Positions 42,501 to 57,500 of a DNA stretch of 64,000 nt are shown here, one piece after another. How positions within the stretch are numbered: position 1 is the first letter of the stretch; every line of letters starts with the position of its first letter. The DNA comes from Larus michahellis. Taxonomy: Eukaryota; Chordata; Aves; Charadriiformes; Laridae. The stretch spans positions 2,113,001 to 2,177,000 of the forward strand of contig NC_133903.1 of the NCBI RefSeq assembly GCF_964199755.1, in the 5' to 3' direction. Both the position numbers and the translations under genes were made by a program. Below the pieces are notes generated by a model. That model was not told the DNA's origin, did not search any database, and saw only the letters and a list, made by a program, of their open reading frames with translations.

Positions 42501-45500
42501 CTCCTTCCTCCATTTCAGTTTTTTCCAGAGCCTTTCATCCTCTCCGTTAGACAAAAATTTGGGGGGAAGAAGAAGAACGACAACCCATAGTGCTCCTTTT
42601 CTCACCCAAAATCCACAGCACAAGCGCTGGTGCGTGGATGCAGATGCCAGCCCTTGCTGGGGCATCGCACCCTGCCCTGCTCCCAGGGCTACAAATGCCA
42701 CCCCCATGCGTGCCACGCCATGCCATGGGGCTGTGCTGGCGGGGGGGCTCAGACCCACGGAGGGAGACGCAACAAGCAGCCCGTAAGCCAGCAGCACCGT
42801 CCCCAGGGTAGGTGAGATGTCCTGCAGCTCCCGGTGGCCGCCACAGAGCCTGCCCCGGGGTGCGGGGAGGCAGCGACGGGGACCAGCGCCCGCCGAGCCT
42901 GGCTCCCAGCGTGACTCACGTCCCGGCCGGCGGCTGATGTCAGTGCCCCGAGAACAGAAGCCCTCTCTGTGGCCCCGGCAGCAGGAGAAGGAGGTTTCTG
43001 TGCCCGGCAAGGTTGCTCGCTGGAGGGATGCTTGTGATTTAACCCCCTCCTGACAACGGCACAGCAGCCTCCAGAAACCTTGATACTGGGCTGGGAGAAC
43101 CGCAGGGTTTGCAGTCTCCACCCGGACACTCCTGCACCCAGCTCTCTGCTAAACGCTCTTTGATCACAGCCTCTCCCGACCAGGGCAGCTCCTCCAGTGC
43201 AGCTCCCAGAGCGCCGGATGCAATCTGTGCATAATGCTCTTATGCTCCCTTGAAATGCAAAAACGCTCTTACACACCCCCCTTGAAATGCCACCAGCGAT
43301 GAGGTTTGCATCCTTTTTGGGGATGTCACATATAGCCTGCTCTCCCGCATCCCTCCCTGCCACGCTCCCTGCTGCTCCAACCACCACGGGAGATGCCTCG
43401 GCAGAGCTTGCGCAGCACCAACCTCGTGGCAGGCTGCAAAACTCAGACAAGAAGCTAAATTCCCTGGTACGGTCCCTGCGTGCCACAGGCTGCGGCGCCA
43501 AATCATTTCATACTCTGGGACACTGAGACGGGGCAGGGGTTCACGCCAAAGAGGCGCAGCATCCCTGAGCCCCGGGCTCCTCATCCAGACACAGACCCAG
43601 CCACCTGCTGAGGTCCTCTCCATCTTCTCACCTCCAGCTCCTCCGGGACACAAACACAAACTGCAAGGGGGTGTCAGTGCCAAGAAGAGGGATTGCTCCT
43701 GCTTTCGGCTGGGGAGAGTGAAAATGCAGCCAGACTTTGGGACCGAGCGGTCAAGATCTTACAGACAAGGGCAGGATCGAGCGCAGAGATTCGTAACATA
43801 ATTTTGCTGAAATCCAGTAAGAGTCGAAGCTGCTGCTTTCGTTCAGCCAAATACTGGAACCGGCTGCTGGGAATTTACTGGAAACGGTGATTTAACAGAA
43901 GGCAGCAGTGATGCAATCCTAGCGTGCACACCAAGCACCAGCGCACACTGCAGGGAACTGGTGTCACGACTTCCTACCACAAAACATCTCCTCTTCCACC
44001 TCCAAATCTCTGCTTCACAAAAGTCCGCGTGGATTTTCAACAAAATACTGGACTACGTTGATCATCGCTGCTTTTTAGCCGCACTACTATTATTTTTTTT
44101 ATTTCCATCTCTAGGTCTACAAGGGACCTGCTTCCAGGGATGGGGGAGAGGAGCCGAGACGGTGGTACCAAAAAGCACCTGAGAGCGAGGGATGCTCCGC
44201 TCATCTCGCACCAGCCGCATCTTCCCGACACGCACTGCAGCCCTGCACCACCAAAACAAGCACTTCCCACCAGAGCACGACGGCAGCGGAAAATGCCAGC
44301 GCTCCTCTCCAAGCCCAGCGCTAATACTTCAGTCTTTCAAGCATGAGAAGGGAATTTAATCCATTTTACAACTAGCATCAGATAACAGTGACATTAAAAA
44401 GCAGCTGGAGCAAAGCGGCAACTCCTCTTTGAGGCTAATAAGTAGAAATAAGTTAACCGATTTCTTTATATCGAAAACTCCTCTCTACAGACTAAGATCA
44501 AGGCCCGCTAAAGCTTTTGACAGCTCTCTCTGCCCATCAGCCACGTGTGCATTGAGGTTAAATAGAGATTTACACTCACAGAAACTCCTCAAAAGCTCAG
44601 GCCTTTGGATGCAGATTACAGATGTAGCCAGCGTTTTCAGAAGTTCAACTCAAAAAATGTCAGAAGAGTCAGTTATAATTAGGCTTTTTCTAAATTTCTA
44701 TATATGGTGTAAATCAAGAGGCAAGTTCACTGGCATTATGGGAAAGGTGCCAGCAAAAAAACAGAATGAAGGGAAAATAAACTCTTTATTTGTCCGGTAC
44801 TGTTCACTACAGACACACAATGCAGGCTGGGCTTTAAAGGCGACTTAGAATTTTGCAGCATTATGTGGCTCTAAAACGTTCACTCTGGTATTTGGAATAA
44901 CTTGACGTTTATAAAGTGACATTTCAGATCTCAGTGCTGTCACCAGAAACGCCTCGACGGCCATCACACGGTTTTGGGTTTGGGTACATTAATACAAACC
45001 ATTGCAACTGCTCTGCAGAGATTCCTCCACCGCTTAAAACACCCAACAGCTAGCGGAGACTATAAACCGATTTTTCTTAACAAAGTGCTTATGGCCTGAT
45101 TACAAACCACTCCAAGCTGCTACTGCCAAGCCAATCACCCCAGTCACCCCAGTCACCCCAGTCAGCAGATCTGCCCCGGGAGCGGGACCGAGCCCTCGCA
45201 GCCCCTCCGGCAAAGGGCAGGCAGAGCGACGGCAGCCAAAGGCTTTGGTTGGCACCAAAGGCTATTTCTATCACGAGGAGGTGTTGTAATCTCACAGGGA
45301 ACTGGGGGAAGGGAGAGGAGGTGGAAGGAGGAAAAAAAAGCCCAAAAACCACTGAAGTATTTCTATACCTTGCCAGGTTGTACGAGTGAGGCGGCGCGGT
45401 GCCCTGCACCGGGGCCGGGTACACCCGCCCTGGCAGCGGCAGCCCGGACGGTGGTCCAGGCACAGCGTGGAAGTGACGGTAGATTATTTCAGATATTTAT

Positions 45501-48500
45501 TTCGATTATTTCGGACACACACCAAACCCCCACAAGGCGTGGGGATGCTCCCGCACACACCGTGGCATCCCGTGCCCGGTGAGGGCTGAGCCGCACTGGT
45601 CACCTTGTTCTGCTCCATCACGGCACAATCCGGTCAAAGCCCAGCCAGTTACTGCTGGTAAACCTGGAAACGGCTGCTTTTATCGCCTGGTTTCTCTTAT
45701 TGTTCTTGTGAGCTCGGTTTCCTAAGGAACCAAAGCTTACGTGAGCACCGTCCGTCCATCTCCCCCTCCGGCTTTCAGCGTCGTGGACCATTTCAGCCAG
45801 ATGTAGCTCCCTGTAACTGCTAAACGCTCCACTCTTTCTTGCTTATAAAGCAATGGGATAATTTACAGGCTTAAAAGCCAGCCTCATCCCTGGTTTCTGC
45901 AGAACCACCCTGTAGCAGGGCACTGCCTCTTTTTTCTGCGAGGGGCCGGCACCTGCCTGCTCTGACCTTACGCTCAACCGTCCTGCCACCCGGCTCTGCG
46001 TCCGTACAGCACTCAGCACAGCACCACCGTGACCACCCGCAGATCTTCACCTGGGAAAAGCCAGGAGAACTTCCCGGGACTTGGTGGAAATATAAACAGG
46101 AACATCAGCCAAGGACGTGGGTTGCATTTGGGGGAAAAATGGCGATGAAATAATCTTCACACTGGTCGGTAGGAAAGAAGCCGAGACGGCAGCTGGCTAC
46201 CGTCCTGACCACACACATTCGCTGGCTCAAATCATCCCCGGTGCTAAAAGCAGCTCTTGATTTAGCTGATAACGCCTTTGCAAGAATAGAGTTTCTATTC
46301 GACTATTTTACTTATGGGGCTGGTCTCGTCAGCAGTTAGAGGATGTTACAGGAAGCACCGATGGCACTTCTCCCCGCTCGCAAGGGGGTGGTTTCACACC
46401 ACGGCTCCGTATCGCCCGTATCAAGTTGCTCCCACAGAACCATTTCCCCAGGCGCCGCCAGGGCTTGCAGGAGGAAGGGCATCCCACCACCCATCCCACC
46501 ACCCACCGCCCAGCACGGAGCAGGTCCAACGGGAGGGAGCAGTCTCCCGTGCCCAGGGTTTCAGCCAGCGTAAACCAGCACAAGCATCAATGGAGCAAAT
46601 TCACACCAGCCAAGGCAGAAATAGGGCAGGAAAAAAACCCAAAAACCCACCCTTGCTTCTCTTTCACCTCTCATGGAAGCCCAAATCCGGGAACAACCTG
46701 CTGCGGCGACCTCGAAACCGCTGCAGGGCCCTGAACTGAGACTCTGCAGATGTCTCCTCCTTTAAGCCTTTTCACCAGCATCGACTTCTGTTTGGCTTCA
46801 GCTGCCCTTCCCCGCCAGGGAGCTGCAGCCAGGCCCGGGGAGGCTGTATTGCAGGGCAGTGATTCATTGCACAGGCAAGCGTGCGTATGTGAAAGGGTGC
46901 TGGAGAAAACGCCTCTCCTTTGAGCAGCACGCTCGCCGTCGCTGCTGTACCCCTGGCCGTTTGCAGCGTAAGAATCCTGCTGACCACGCAGCAGAGACCC
47001 CCGTTCCCCTGGGCTCCTCTCGCAGGGCCAGGGGATGCCGCCCCACACCAGGCACAGCAGGCTCGGCCAGCCCCAACGCACAGCATTTAACCAGCGATCG
47101 CTCCACAGACTCTTTCAGGCTGCTCCGAAGAGCTGTAATACCCAATATATTGGGTGAAAGTCCTACTTTTCCTAAGGCGGAGAGCAAGCATCCCCGAGGA
47201 CGGCGACGGGAGATGTGCTTCCAGCCTTTCCAAAGACGAACCCTCCCAGCATCGCAGCACCGCATCCTTGCTGGGATGGGCTCTCACCTCCGCTCATCCT
47301 GGCCGAGGGGCACATTCCGTCCTCGGCACCGCGTCCCATCAGAGCAGAGTGGCACAGACAAACCGAACCACGTCCATGCCCAGCTCCCCGGGACACAGCC
47401 CTCCTCCCTGCACAGCCCCCTCCCCTTCCCAGACCCCCCGGCTCTGCCAATAACTGGGAGGAGGGAGCGCTACTGGCCGGAGAAGAGGGGGGACGTTTCT
47501 GGGAGATTAGAGAATTTAACAGAAATAAGTCAACCTCTCAGAAACTCTCAACGTACCACAATTCAAAAATAAAACCATTAGACTGGCCACTTCTCGTGTC
47601 AGCAACGTGACCTTCTGAAATTCCCCATGCACTTTTTCTTCCCCTCGCCCACAAGTGAAAAGCGGGTGAATAATAAGTTTGTTAATTCTCTAATTGCATT
47701 TTGAAGTTGTGAATTCACTGAAGTCGGCCATTTCCTGCAAAAATTTCCGATGAAAAAGGACAAAAAGCATTTTGCAGGGAAATTCCCGATCACCTTGCCT
47801 CTGCCGCAGTTCAGAGCGGCTGCGACCCCGGGGGTCTCCCATCTCCTTCCTTCCCCCTGCTCCCCCATCCTCTCTCTTTTTGCAAACAGCTCAGAAGACA
47901 CCGCCTGTCCCCAGACACCCACCAACCCGCCCCCGCTGTGTGACCGAAGCTTCTCTCCCGGGCACAGCAAAGGGGACGGGGACGGTTCACAAGTGGCTTC
48001 ACGCTCCCTTCTGCACGAGCATCCCCTTAAAGACCACGTGCAGCAGCACCTCAGAAAATGACGCCAGGAGCCCTCAAGCCAATGCTTTATTTCTTTGCCC
48101 TGCAATTTGGCATCGTGCGCAGCGGGAGAGAGGAGCTTTGCTTTGCAGGTTGCGGAAAAAAAAACCCAGTGGGGCCGGTGCCACTCCAACACTCGTAGCT
48201 CCCTGCGAGCCAGCTGAAACGGGGCAAGAGACAGCAGAGGATGAGGTCTGGCAGCTGAAATAATTGGGTTTTAACTGCGACGCCGCTCACCGCTTTGTCT
48301 GATCAGGCCCAAAATAAACCGCGTTACACCACTGCGGGTCAGACTGAACTAATAAGGGTATCGTTCTCACCCCCAGAAGGAGCGTATTTACGTCCCATGC
48401 GTTTTCTCTAGTGCTTTGCAGCCAGAGCTCCTTCCAACTGTGCAAGCGCAGGGGAAAATTAATTCAGACGGCTGCCCGAATTATGCAAGAGCCACATGGA

Positions 48501-51500
48501 ATGGAAAGCGCATATTAACTGATTTTACTATTTTAGGGTACTCTTTTGTGTCTCCTAATCTATTTTGCCATCATATTTGCAGACAAATACAAAATAACAT
48601 ATAAGCCAAGTAATCTTCAGGGTGTTGACAGGAGATAGTACAAGCAAACAGGCACCTTCAGACAAATGCTACCCTTTGTAACTACCCGGGTAAACCTACA
48701 ATTCACCTGAATGACAACAGTAAGGTCTATAAATAGTGCTATAAATACAGGAATACAAGCCAACAGCGGCTAAAGCACCAATCGTCTTTGACGTTGCTAA
48801 TTATCCCAAAATCTTGCCAATATCTTCTGGCTTTCTCAGTTGCGCCAGTGGAAGCTCTCGGGCCATCCGAGGTTTCAGCAGCACCATATTATCTTACTCT
48901 GCAGCCCAACAGGCCATCGCACCCAGCTATATAACTACCAATCAAATAATCAAAGAATCCTCCGACTTCCACCCCAAAGGACAGGGTTTAAATCTTCAGC
49001 TGCGGTAAATCTGAATTCCTCCACCGTTCTTATGAGACCTATCACAACTTACTTCAGCCGGGCTCCAATCTGCCATGGCTAAGGAATGAAAGCAGTGATG
49101 CTTGTTGGCACTTATTACCCTTCTCCCTTGCAAACGATGCATTCCCACCCTGAATGCCTTTGGGAACCGAAGGTCTCGCCATTAAACAATTGCACCAGCA
49201 TCTGCCGTGAGCGAGGGCAAACCCCAGTCCCGCTGCAAGGGAACGGTGCCGGCACGCAGAGCCGGCAGCAGCGCTTCCTACCCGCTGGACCCTCCTGTGA
49301 ACCGTCTCCTGTTCCGGACTGCTCTTCCACCACCTGAGAAACTAACGGCAATAGGATTTACCGGCCTATTTATAGGAAACACAAGGCGGCAGACTTTGCA
49401 GCGAAGTTGCAGAAAGCTGCGCTTGATGCTGCTGCTGTTTGTGCCCAGTTTACCCCGCGCCTCCCTGGGACGCGCATCACGCGGGAAAGCACCCACAGCC
49501 CGGTCTAAGGGCACGTAAATCATTGCTGAGCTATCTCAGGCAGCACTTTCAAGGAAAGGTTGGCAACTGCTTTTGCACAGCCCAGCATGTCCGTCTGCCG
49601 CTGGAGACACCATCATCTCCCTCTGACTACACCAGCACCCCCGTCCCGTGGATGCTGCTTTCACCGTCCTACCGGCGAGGCTAAGCCATTTTTCCTGACA
49701 AGCATGAAGAGATTAAACGCCCGGTGCGAGGAGCTCTCCCACCTCATGTGCTAACGTTAAAGCAAAGACCCGAAGATGTGTTTTCCCTGCCCACAGCTCC
49801 TCCCAGGCTTCAGCTCATCCCAGGGCACCGATTCCTCCTGGCACCCCGTCGGGAACGAGACGGGTCCATCAGGAGCCAAAGCCAAGTTCAAGGAGCAAAC
49901 GACTCCCTTTTGCTCTCTCTTGGCCTCACGCGCGTCCCTTTCTCTCCCGCGTGGCCTGAGATGCATTACAGCAGCTGCACCTCGACCAGTTTGTAATATT
50001 ATAGTGCTCCGACCCTTTTGCTTCCTCCACGTCTCCCTTGGCTAAAAGAAACCCATTTGATTAAGAGGAATCAAGAGCACCCAAATGAATTAACTTTCAG
50101 TGGGACTTTTGGGAATTGTTACTGCTGCCTACCGACAGCGGGGGAGAATGTCCAAGGTTTTTAAAATTGACCAAAATCTTTTTAAAAATTAGCAAACCTC
50201 TCAATTGCTTTGAGATCTGGACTTTGACGGCAATTACCACCATCCTCCGTTTCTAGGAGAATTCAGCACCCGTGCCCCATTAAACTCTATTAAAAGGGAT
50301 AATTAGCTGGAGACTGACAGTAATTTAGCGAGTTCATTTATCAGAAAGAATAAAGCCAACCTGAAAGACGTTAACATAAGGGTCTTAGGACTGGTATCAT
50401 TCTCTGCTGTTGTGCAACAAAGGTATCGCTAGCGGAAGGGACGTGGACCACAGTGTTCATCGGGATTGCTGGGGTGTAAATAATGTTTTGCTTCATAAAG
50501 TCTGGCTAGGGCGAGCAAATTATTTAGCTCTCCTGCTACAGCTGAATTAAGAGCTCAAATGTATAAAAGGGTGTGTCTAAGAATCGATAGTGGATCACCG
50601 AAGCGTTTAATCACTGTTTTACGAATCTCCCTGCACTATCTGAACTCAAACTGACTCCTCACACTAAAATCAATGGCACTAACATACTCATTAACGGCGG
50701 CTCTTTTGGAGGAATGAAACCACCAGCGTTTGAAAAACTAATGGGGGGCAGAGGAGCCGACAGCCGTGAGCGGCACACGGGCTCCTGCTCCGGCGCTTCC
50801 CAGGGGAGCAAGAAGCTCTCCAAAGCTTCCCTTAGAGGAATTTCCACCGCAATCTTCGGCCGAGGGTGGAAGCCGTCCTGGGAGGGCTGTGAGTAGAGAT
50901 GTGACAGCACGTCCCCCAGAGGGGACATCTGCTGCAGGGACTGAACCAAGGCCCGTGGACCTACAGCCACGGTGAGGCTCGAGAGCTGGCTCCAACCCTC
51001 AGCCCTGCCTGCAGCACCGTGCGTTTCCCCACGCGCGAAGTGTCTTTTTTTCCCCAATTCTTGTTCTGCTCCCTCGCATCACTCCGTATCTCCCGCGGCA
51101 GCCATTTCCCACCGGTTCGGGGGCTATGCAAGACCCTCTGGGGCAGCCGCTGCCTTTGCATCCCACACTGCCTCTTATTTATACTCCGCACCAGCAGCTG
51201 AGAGTTTGCCGCATCCCCCTGCCAGGCTTCCCTGCGTGACTCGCTCAGCCCTGACCTGCACATCTGACACTCCTGTCCCGAGACTCATCTCTCCCACGTC
51301 TGTCAGTTCGGCTGCGATAGCTTCTGCTTGGCATCTACAGGCTCCAGACAGTCTCTCCCCAAAGGATTTTCCGAAAGACATTGAATTTCTGACCAGGGTT
51401 TCGTCAGGCTGCCTGGAAAAGGATGTTGCTCAAACCTACTCAGAGATAGAATTTTCTAATTTTTTATGCAATTATTGAACAAATATCAGAATGCAAAACC

Positions 51501-54500
51501 GCCCCTGGGATTGGAAAATGGAATTAAATCTTCCAACAAACAGGAGAAAATGGATACCGACATCTCTATTAGCAACAAAATGTTTCATGCTTAGAAACTG
51601 GTAATCTAACACCCCTCCGGGGAATTCAGAATGGTGAGAAAAAATGCTCTAAGACAGCAATAGAAAGAAAAAGAGATATACGTACATTCAAGTGAGACAT
51701 AAACTGGATGTGGGGTGGGCAGGGGGGCATCCTTGTGCCGGTCCCACCTCAGTGCGTTCACAGGCAGTTCAGGAGGTGGAAACGGCCCAGACCCTCTGGG
51801 GTTCCCAGTCGCGTTGAGCCCAGCATCACCGGGCACAGGAGGTCCACCCCACGCAGGGTGCGTCCTCCAAGCCGCTGCTGTGGCCACTAAGCTGTATCGA
51901 CCCCGGCAAGCAGCGAGAAGGGCAGAGCCGGGACACGTGGTGTGGCTGAGCTGCTTCCGCAAGGACCAAGCTCCAGCCTGTTTTGGAGGGCTCAGAGACA
52001 CGATTCAGGCCAGCTCTTCGGCAGCGCTGATTTACACCGGCACCACACACAACACAATGGCGAAACACCCCCATTTCACCCAAGCGAGACGAGAACTGTC
52101 CCAACGCACACGGGAACGACTCTGTCAGAGACACGGTTTAGCCGTGGACTTGGTATGTTAGGTTAATGGTTGGACTCAAACATTAACCTAACAGATCTTA
52201 AGGGTCTTTTCCAACCTAAATGCTGCTTTCCTACAGGACACAGGATTTTCCTCGGGTTCCTTCTCAAGCCGCAACCTGGGAAACAACCGACTCCCAGTGT
52301 AACAGCCCGGGAGCTGAACACCACGTCACCAACCGAGTTACGGCACGCAGTCCAGAAGAAGGAGCGCCGTTTGGCATGGGGTGAAGTGCAGGCGTGCAAC
52401 CACACCTGGGGGCAGTTGTGGTTCAGCAGAAGGGAGAAGGTGGCACTGGAAGTTTGGTGTGTGTCCCCAGCTTTGTTTTGTTGTAACGCCAACCTGGTCA
52501 TCCTAAGGAGGAACCACCCGGCCAAAGGGCCCCTTTGAATTTACTGTCCAGAAGAACCAAGAAATGACACCCTGGCTGGTTGCACAAGTCATCTGCACGG
52601 CTCCTACGCTGGATTTTAACGATGGTACAATTCTCATAGACAATATACAAGCCCAAAGCACTCATACACAACTTACAAGGTGCCCACCAGCCTGCATCAC
52701 CTTCCCCTCCTCCTCCCAAGGGCACCATTCATTTAAAATGGCTTACCCCGTTCTCTTCTTTTCTGCATTTAACAGCTTTTGAACTTCAAAGAGAGAGGAG
52801 AAAACCCTATCGCCTCACCATGCAGTTAAATATTATGCAGCCACATTACTGAAGAACACCTACAAAATACGCTGCTAAAATAAACTCCCATTTGAACTCT
52901 TCCTGTAATATTTTTCCGAGAGCTCAGAACACGCTGCCCTCCTTCCCACACAGCACTGAAGCACCTACTTCACTTTAACCAGGTAAACGCTCTTCTGGCC
53001 GTCAAAAGGACTAGTCAGGTGCTTAAAACTATGCATTTGCCTGGAGTACCTAGTTGAACCCGAGCTTTTATATCTAGAAATTGCACGGTATAAACTGGAA
53101 ACCTTATTCCTAGGTGAATGTTATACACTCGTTGGCAGATATATTCCAAAATTATCTAAGAAATTAAACTATCTATTGTTAATAGAACATGTCCAGCTCC
53201 AGCAGAACGCTTTGAAAATCTAAAGTAAAAATGTGCACAATGTACTATATATGAATATGGATACCTCATGCACACTATGTGCGTGCCTCATGTATATAAA
53301 ACAGCAGAGCAGAAATGCTCTAAACATAAATTGAGAATATACGAGATAAGATTCTAATTGTGGTTTTAATAACAGCAAACTGCTGGAGCTGCTTGCTTAT
53401 TATTAGTCTTGAAAAACAGCATGAAAATAATATTTTAACCTTTCATCCGTAACATGGTCTTTGATAATAAAATTATCCCGGAGTCATCCGAGCTCAGCAC
53501 TGGTGTCAGCTACTTAATATGCAGAATAAATTAAATGCCACTTACATATTGCAAAGAAATACCCGGCTAATTTCATGTACTTTCATGCCGGTCCTTACGC
53601 TGGTGCAGCCACACAATGAACACAGTCGAGTCCTGTGTCTCCTCTTCAGATCCTGCCCTTCTGCAAGAAGGCCCTGCGACGCACCGCTCCGCTAAACCCC
53701 CCTGTGCAAGGCCACCCTCACTCTGCCCATCCCGCTGGGAGCACCGAAGCCAGCTCTGCCGCACGCCCTGGGGCTTCGCGAGCCCAAAACACGGTGCACT
53801 TATTGTACTGCAAGGAGACCGGGTCCCGCTGACGACACTTGAAGTCTTGTGGGAAGACGGTAACAGAGATTTGGGAAGAGTGGGGGACCCGGCACACTTA
53901 CCTACCGTTAACCAAACCATGCCAATAATCCTACTTCACCTTTCCAAAGCAAAAGACACCTTGATGAGACAAACACCACCATCTCCACCTCAATCCATGC
54001 CGCCCACTACCAGAAACCAACTCACTGGTACTTCATCCGACCAGCTGTTGGTCAACAGCCCACGGAAGTCAACACAAAGACTCATGATAACGGATGTATT
54101 TCCTTCAGGTATTAAAATTCCCACTGTTCCCAATCAATTACAGGGAATGCCAGGAGGGATCTTTCCCAAAAGACCACACTTTCTCCTCCGACTTAGGAGG
54201 AGCTACTCCTGCTACATAAAAGCAATAATCAATTTAGAGAACATATAAACAGACACAAAAAAACCAGAAGGTGTTGGACATCAAAAAACTTATCTGCCAA
54301 AAGTGTCTTTCGCTACCTGCAGAATAAGGCTCCTGCTTCTCGCTGTGAATGAACTCTTTTCGTTCGTATTTGGCTCTGATCCACTGTTCCCGCAGCAGTC
54401 TGGAAAAAAAAATACAGAGAAAAGGAAACAAGGTCCAAGGCACGCTAAGGAAGAATCCAGAATCATTAATTCTTCAATAAATATACAAGCGTGATTTACG

Positions 54501-57500
54501 TCTTACGAAAATTGCATTGTACAGTCTGGAGTCAAGGGTTTCTTCTGTTTACTGTTGGACAACAATAAGTCATTTCCTTGTACACCCAATTTTATTGGAA
54601 ACTTACTTAATAAAATTTACAGATTTAGCGTAATAGCCCTGTCCCAGCCACCCGATCAGCCTCTCTACAAAATTCCCTCAGTATACGAACAATTTTAAAC
54701 CTAATTTCCTCAGACTACATTCTGCAGTAAATAGGATCAGTAAATGAAAAAAAACAACAAACCGTATTCAAAAGAAAAATCCTTGCCCTGAAGCTATCAA
54801 TAGGGAAGCAGAAATTGGCTACGCCTCGTGCGATCCATGTACATGATGGTCTTTTGGCAGTCAGAGCTGCGGAGATACCGTCTCCTTGTCACGCATGGAC
54901 AGCTATTCAAAAAAATCGTGATGTGCCAGGTTAAAATTAAACTTGTGACGGTGAGGGGAGGCCCAGCCCAAGGAGGGGTGACACTTGTGACCCAGTGAAC
55001 ATGGAGCAGGGTGTCACGTACCTCCCAAACCGGGAACAAGAGGAATTCAAGTGAGAGGTGACCCAGTCGAAATGAAAGGGACATAGAGGACAGCCATAGC
55101 CCAAGCCCTGGCCAATCTCTTGGAAGGAACTGGGGTGCGAAAAGCAAAAAGGCCTCAAAAAGACCGGGAGAACGTGGCTGGGTAAGGACGCAAGGGCTGA
55201 GCCCTGTGGAACACGGGACCCAAACACCAGAGGGTGGTGAGCACCCACCTGGCAGAGCTGTGCCAAGCCCACAGCCCGTACCGCTAAGTCTCAGAAAGAA
55301 ATCCAGGATGTGTGGCAGGAAACATGCCTATCGCGAGCTCCTTTACTTCTCACGTTGAAAATGATACCAGTGATTTATACACCAGGACCTTATTGTCCAA
55401 AAAGGAAAAAAATACCCCAAAGATTACAAATACTTCTTTGCTATTTTATTTTAGCACGAGTGCTGGAACTAATAAGTAGTTTAGATCTAGAATATGCTAG
55501 AAATTGCTTCAAACCATTTTTAACTGCATTTGGTTCTTAATTGCCCTAGAACCTGAAATCGCCCGAGCAGGCAGAAAGCACAGGCAGAAATAAAGGCACG
55601 TGTCATCCCAGCTTCACCGCAGACATTTCGGAGTGGCCTACACCGACGACAGTAAAAGATCCCTCAGCTTTGGGTCTGCTCTGTAAAACCCATCACCCTT
55701 CAACACATCAACCTCTGTGCCAATGAAAATTGTTGGTATGCGTAATTACCTTTTCTTTTTTGCTGACTGTGCAAATTTAATGCTATCTTTTCAGCAGACA
55801 CATTCCAGAAATGCTCAAGGAAGATAAGTGTTCTAACATGGCTTATGAAAATCCATCTGCAGGTAGAGCAAACACATTCATCCAATCTGCAAGACGCTAT
55901 TCAATGAGAACTGTGGTTGTAATCGGTTTCCTGGCAGTTAAGGAGGAAATAATTACAGGCATTTTGTCCCAATCCTTGTTTTATCTCCTTGGTTGAGCAC
56001 CAGCCCTCTCCCACAAGGCTGAGGGAGCACCGTAGCTTCTCTGCACCCAAAACTCAACTGTGAGCTTCTGCTGTCGCAGAAATAATGCATCAACTCTGCC
56101 TTTCCCCCTTCTGTTCCTGTTTTCATGACTGATCTTTAGTTGTTACACACACATCTGCAAGTTTGACTGTGAGCTCCGAAGATGAACGCCCATCTCCCTT
56201 CTGCTGCCTCCCAGGGCTAGGCTCTGGGTTGGGTGCAAACCATCTTCAGTGCATCTCAGGAGGGTCCGGTGCGTTTTGTACAAGTGCGCAAGGGGGCTCT
56301 TCTGGGTTGAGCAGGACGCCCTTTGTGGTTCTGATATCCACAACACAGTAGCCTGCAAATGATGACCCTTAACTGCCTGTTTCTATACTTCCATGACTCA
56401 TCAACAAAGCTACCAAACTTTAATCATAAAACCAACACAAATAGTTAAATTTGTTACCCTTCTTGCAATTTTTCCAGCCCGGCTGCTGCAGATAGCTTGT
56501 TATCACCATATCCAAACTTGGACCTTTTCAACAAGACGATTAGGGATTTAACTAGAAGGAAGAGAATTCACACCACCCTCGGCTCCAGCTGACTTCAGTG
56601 GGTTCAGCAGGAGCTGCAGCTGTTCCGAGTCTCTGAAAGCCAGCCTTCCAGCACGGGTGCTTAAATACAGTATAAATTAAGGTTCAGGAGCAGCAGTGGG
56701 AAAACACTCTTGCTGTATAATGCAAATACTACAAGAGACACACTCCGCTGCTCTCACGCCTTAGGGAACACCGCTCCGCAGTGACTTATTTCCCGTGATG
56801 CCGTCAGCGGCGGTGGTTCACTACCTCCACAGCTTTCGTGTGAGAGAGCGCAAAGGGGGCAGCCCCGAGGCACCTCACACCAAAGGGGTGCCCTGAGAAG
56901 CTGCAAACCGCCCTCGATACCCTCTCCCAGAGCACGAGTGGCTCCGACGGCAGGTCCCACGGCAGGTCCCACGGCAGACGGGACTCCAGCCATGCCACTT
57001 TCCCGGCTCACAGCAGGCGCTTTCTGACAGCTCACAGGTTCTTCCCCTCTCCTCATCATCACAAACCCAGGCTCTTTCAGCAATAATTTCCAAAAAAACC
57101 AAGATACACCAAGAGCAGCCCACAGTTAAGGACAACTCAGTGCAAGGCCAGTAGCTGCAGCTTCTGCTGCAGTGGTTATTTATAGAAAGCAGAACAACTC
57201 CAGCAAAAGAAACTGAAACAAAAACCCACCGAGGACGCCGAGGAGTCCACCATCTCCCTTCAATGCAATGGAGGAGTTAAGCAGAAGTTGACCACGCTCA
57301 CTCTCATGGACTGGAGGCAATCCGCCCATGAGCCATACAGCTTTTTAAGCTGCTTCTGGGTCTGGTGTTAAATGCTAGTTTCACCGGCACCGGTTGGATG
57401 GATTTGAACAGGAGTAGGAAATTGCCCTGGTATCTCTGGGATCTGAGAACAACTGGAGGGCAGGGACCATCCAGAGGTCCCTCAAGCCACAGAGTCTTCT

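Larger units (their letters stand above)
27825..54316 (-). other. ADAP1: ADAP1 26.5-kb intron between ArfGAP linker and PH1
   Basis: This long GT-AG intron holds two minus-strand CR1 copies (29.6-31.0 kb), an AT tract, a small plus-strand CR1 fragment at 52.2 kb and short tandem repeats. I looked through it for retrogenes, nested genes and known RNA genes and recognised none. Regions at 35.86-36.14 kb and 41.08-41.18 kb look like candidate regulatory sequence. A CpG-rich patch occurs at about 39.6-39.85 kb. Confidence 0.88.

Noticed and set aside
42447-43501. Overlapping minus-strand frames of 224 and 250 codons
   Set aside because: The region is GC-rich and stop-poor in several frames at once, with no recognisable domain and no matching splice pattern. 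It reads as intron.
53616-54248. A 210-codon plus-strand frame beside an ADAP1 exon
   Set aside because: It lies antisense in intron, ends before the exon at 54317, and shows no family similarity I recognise.
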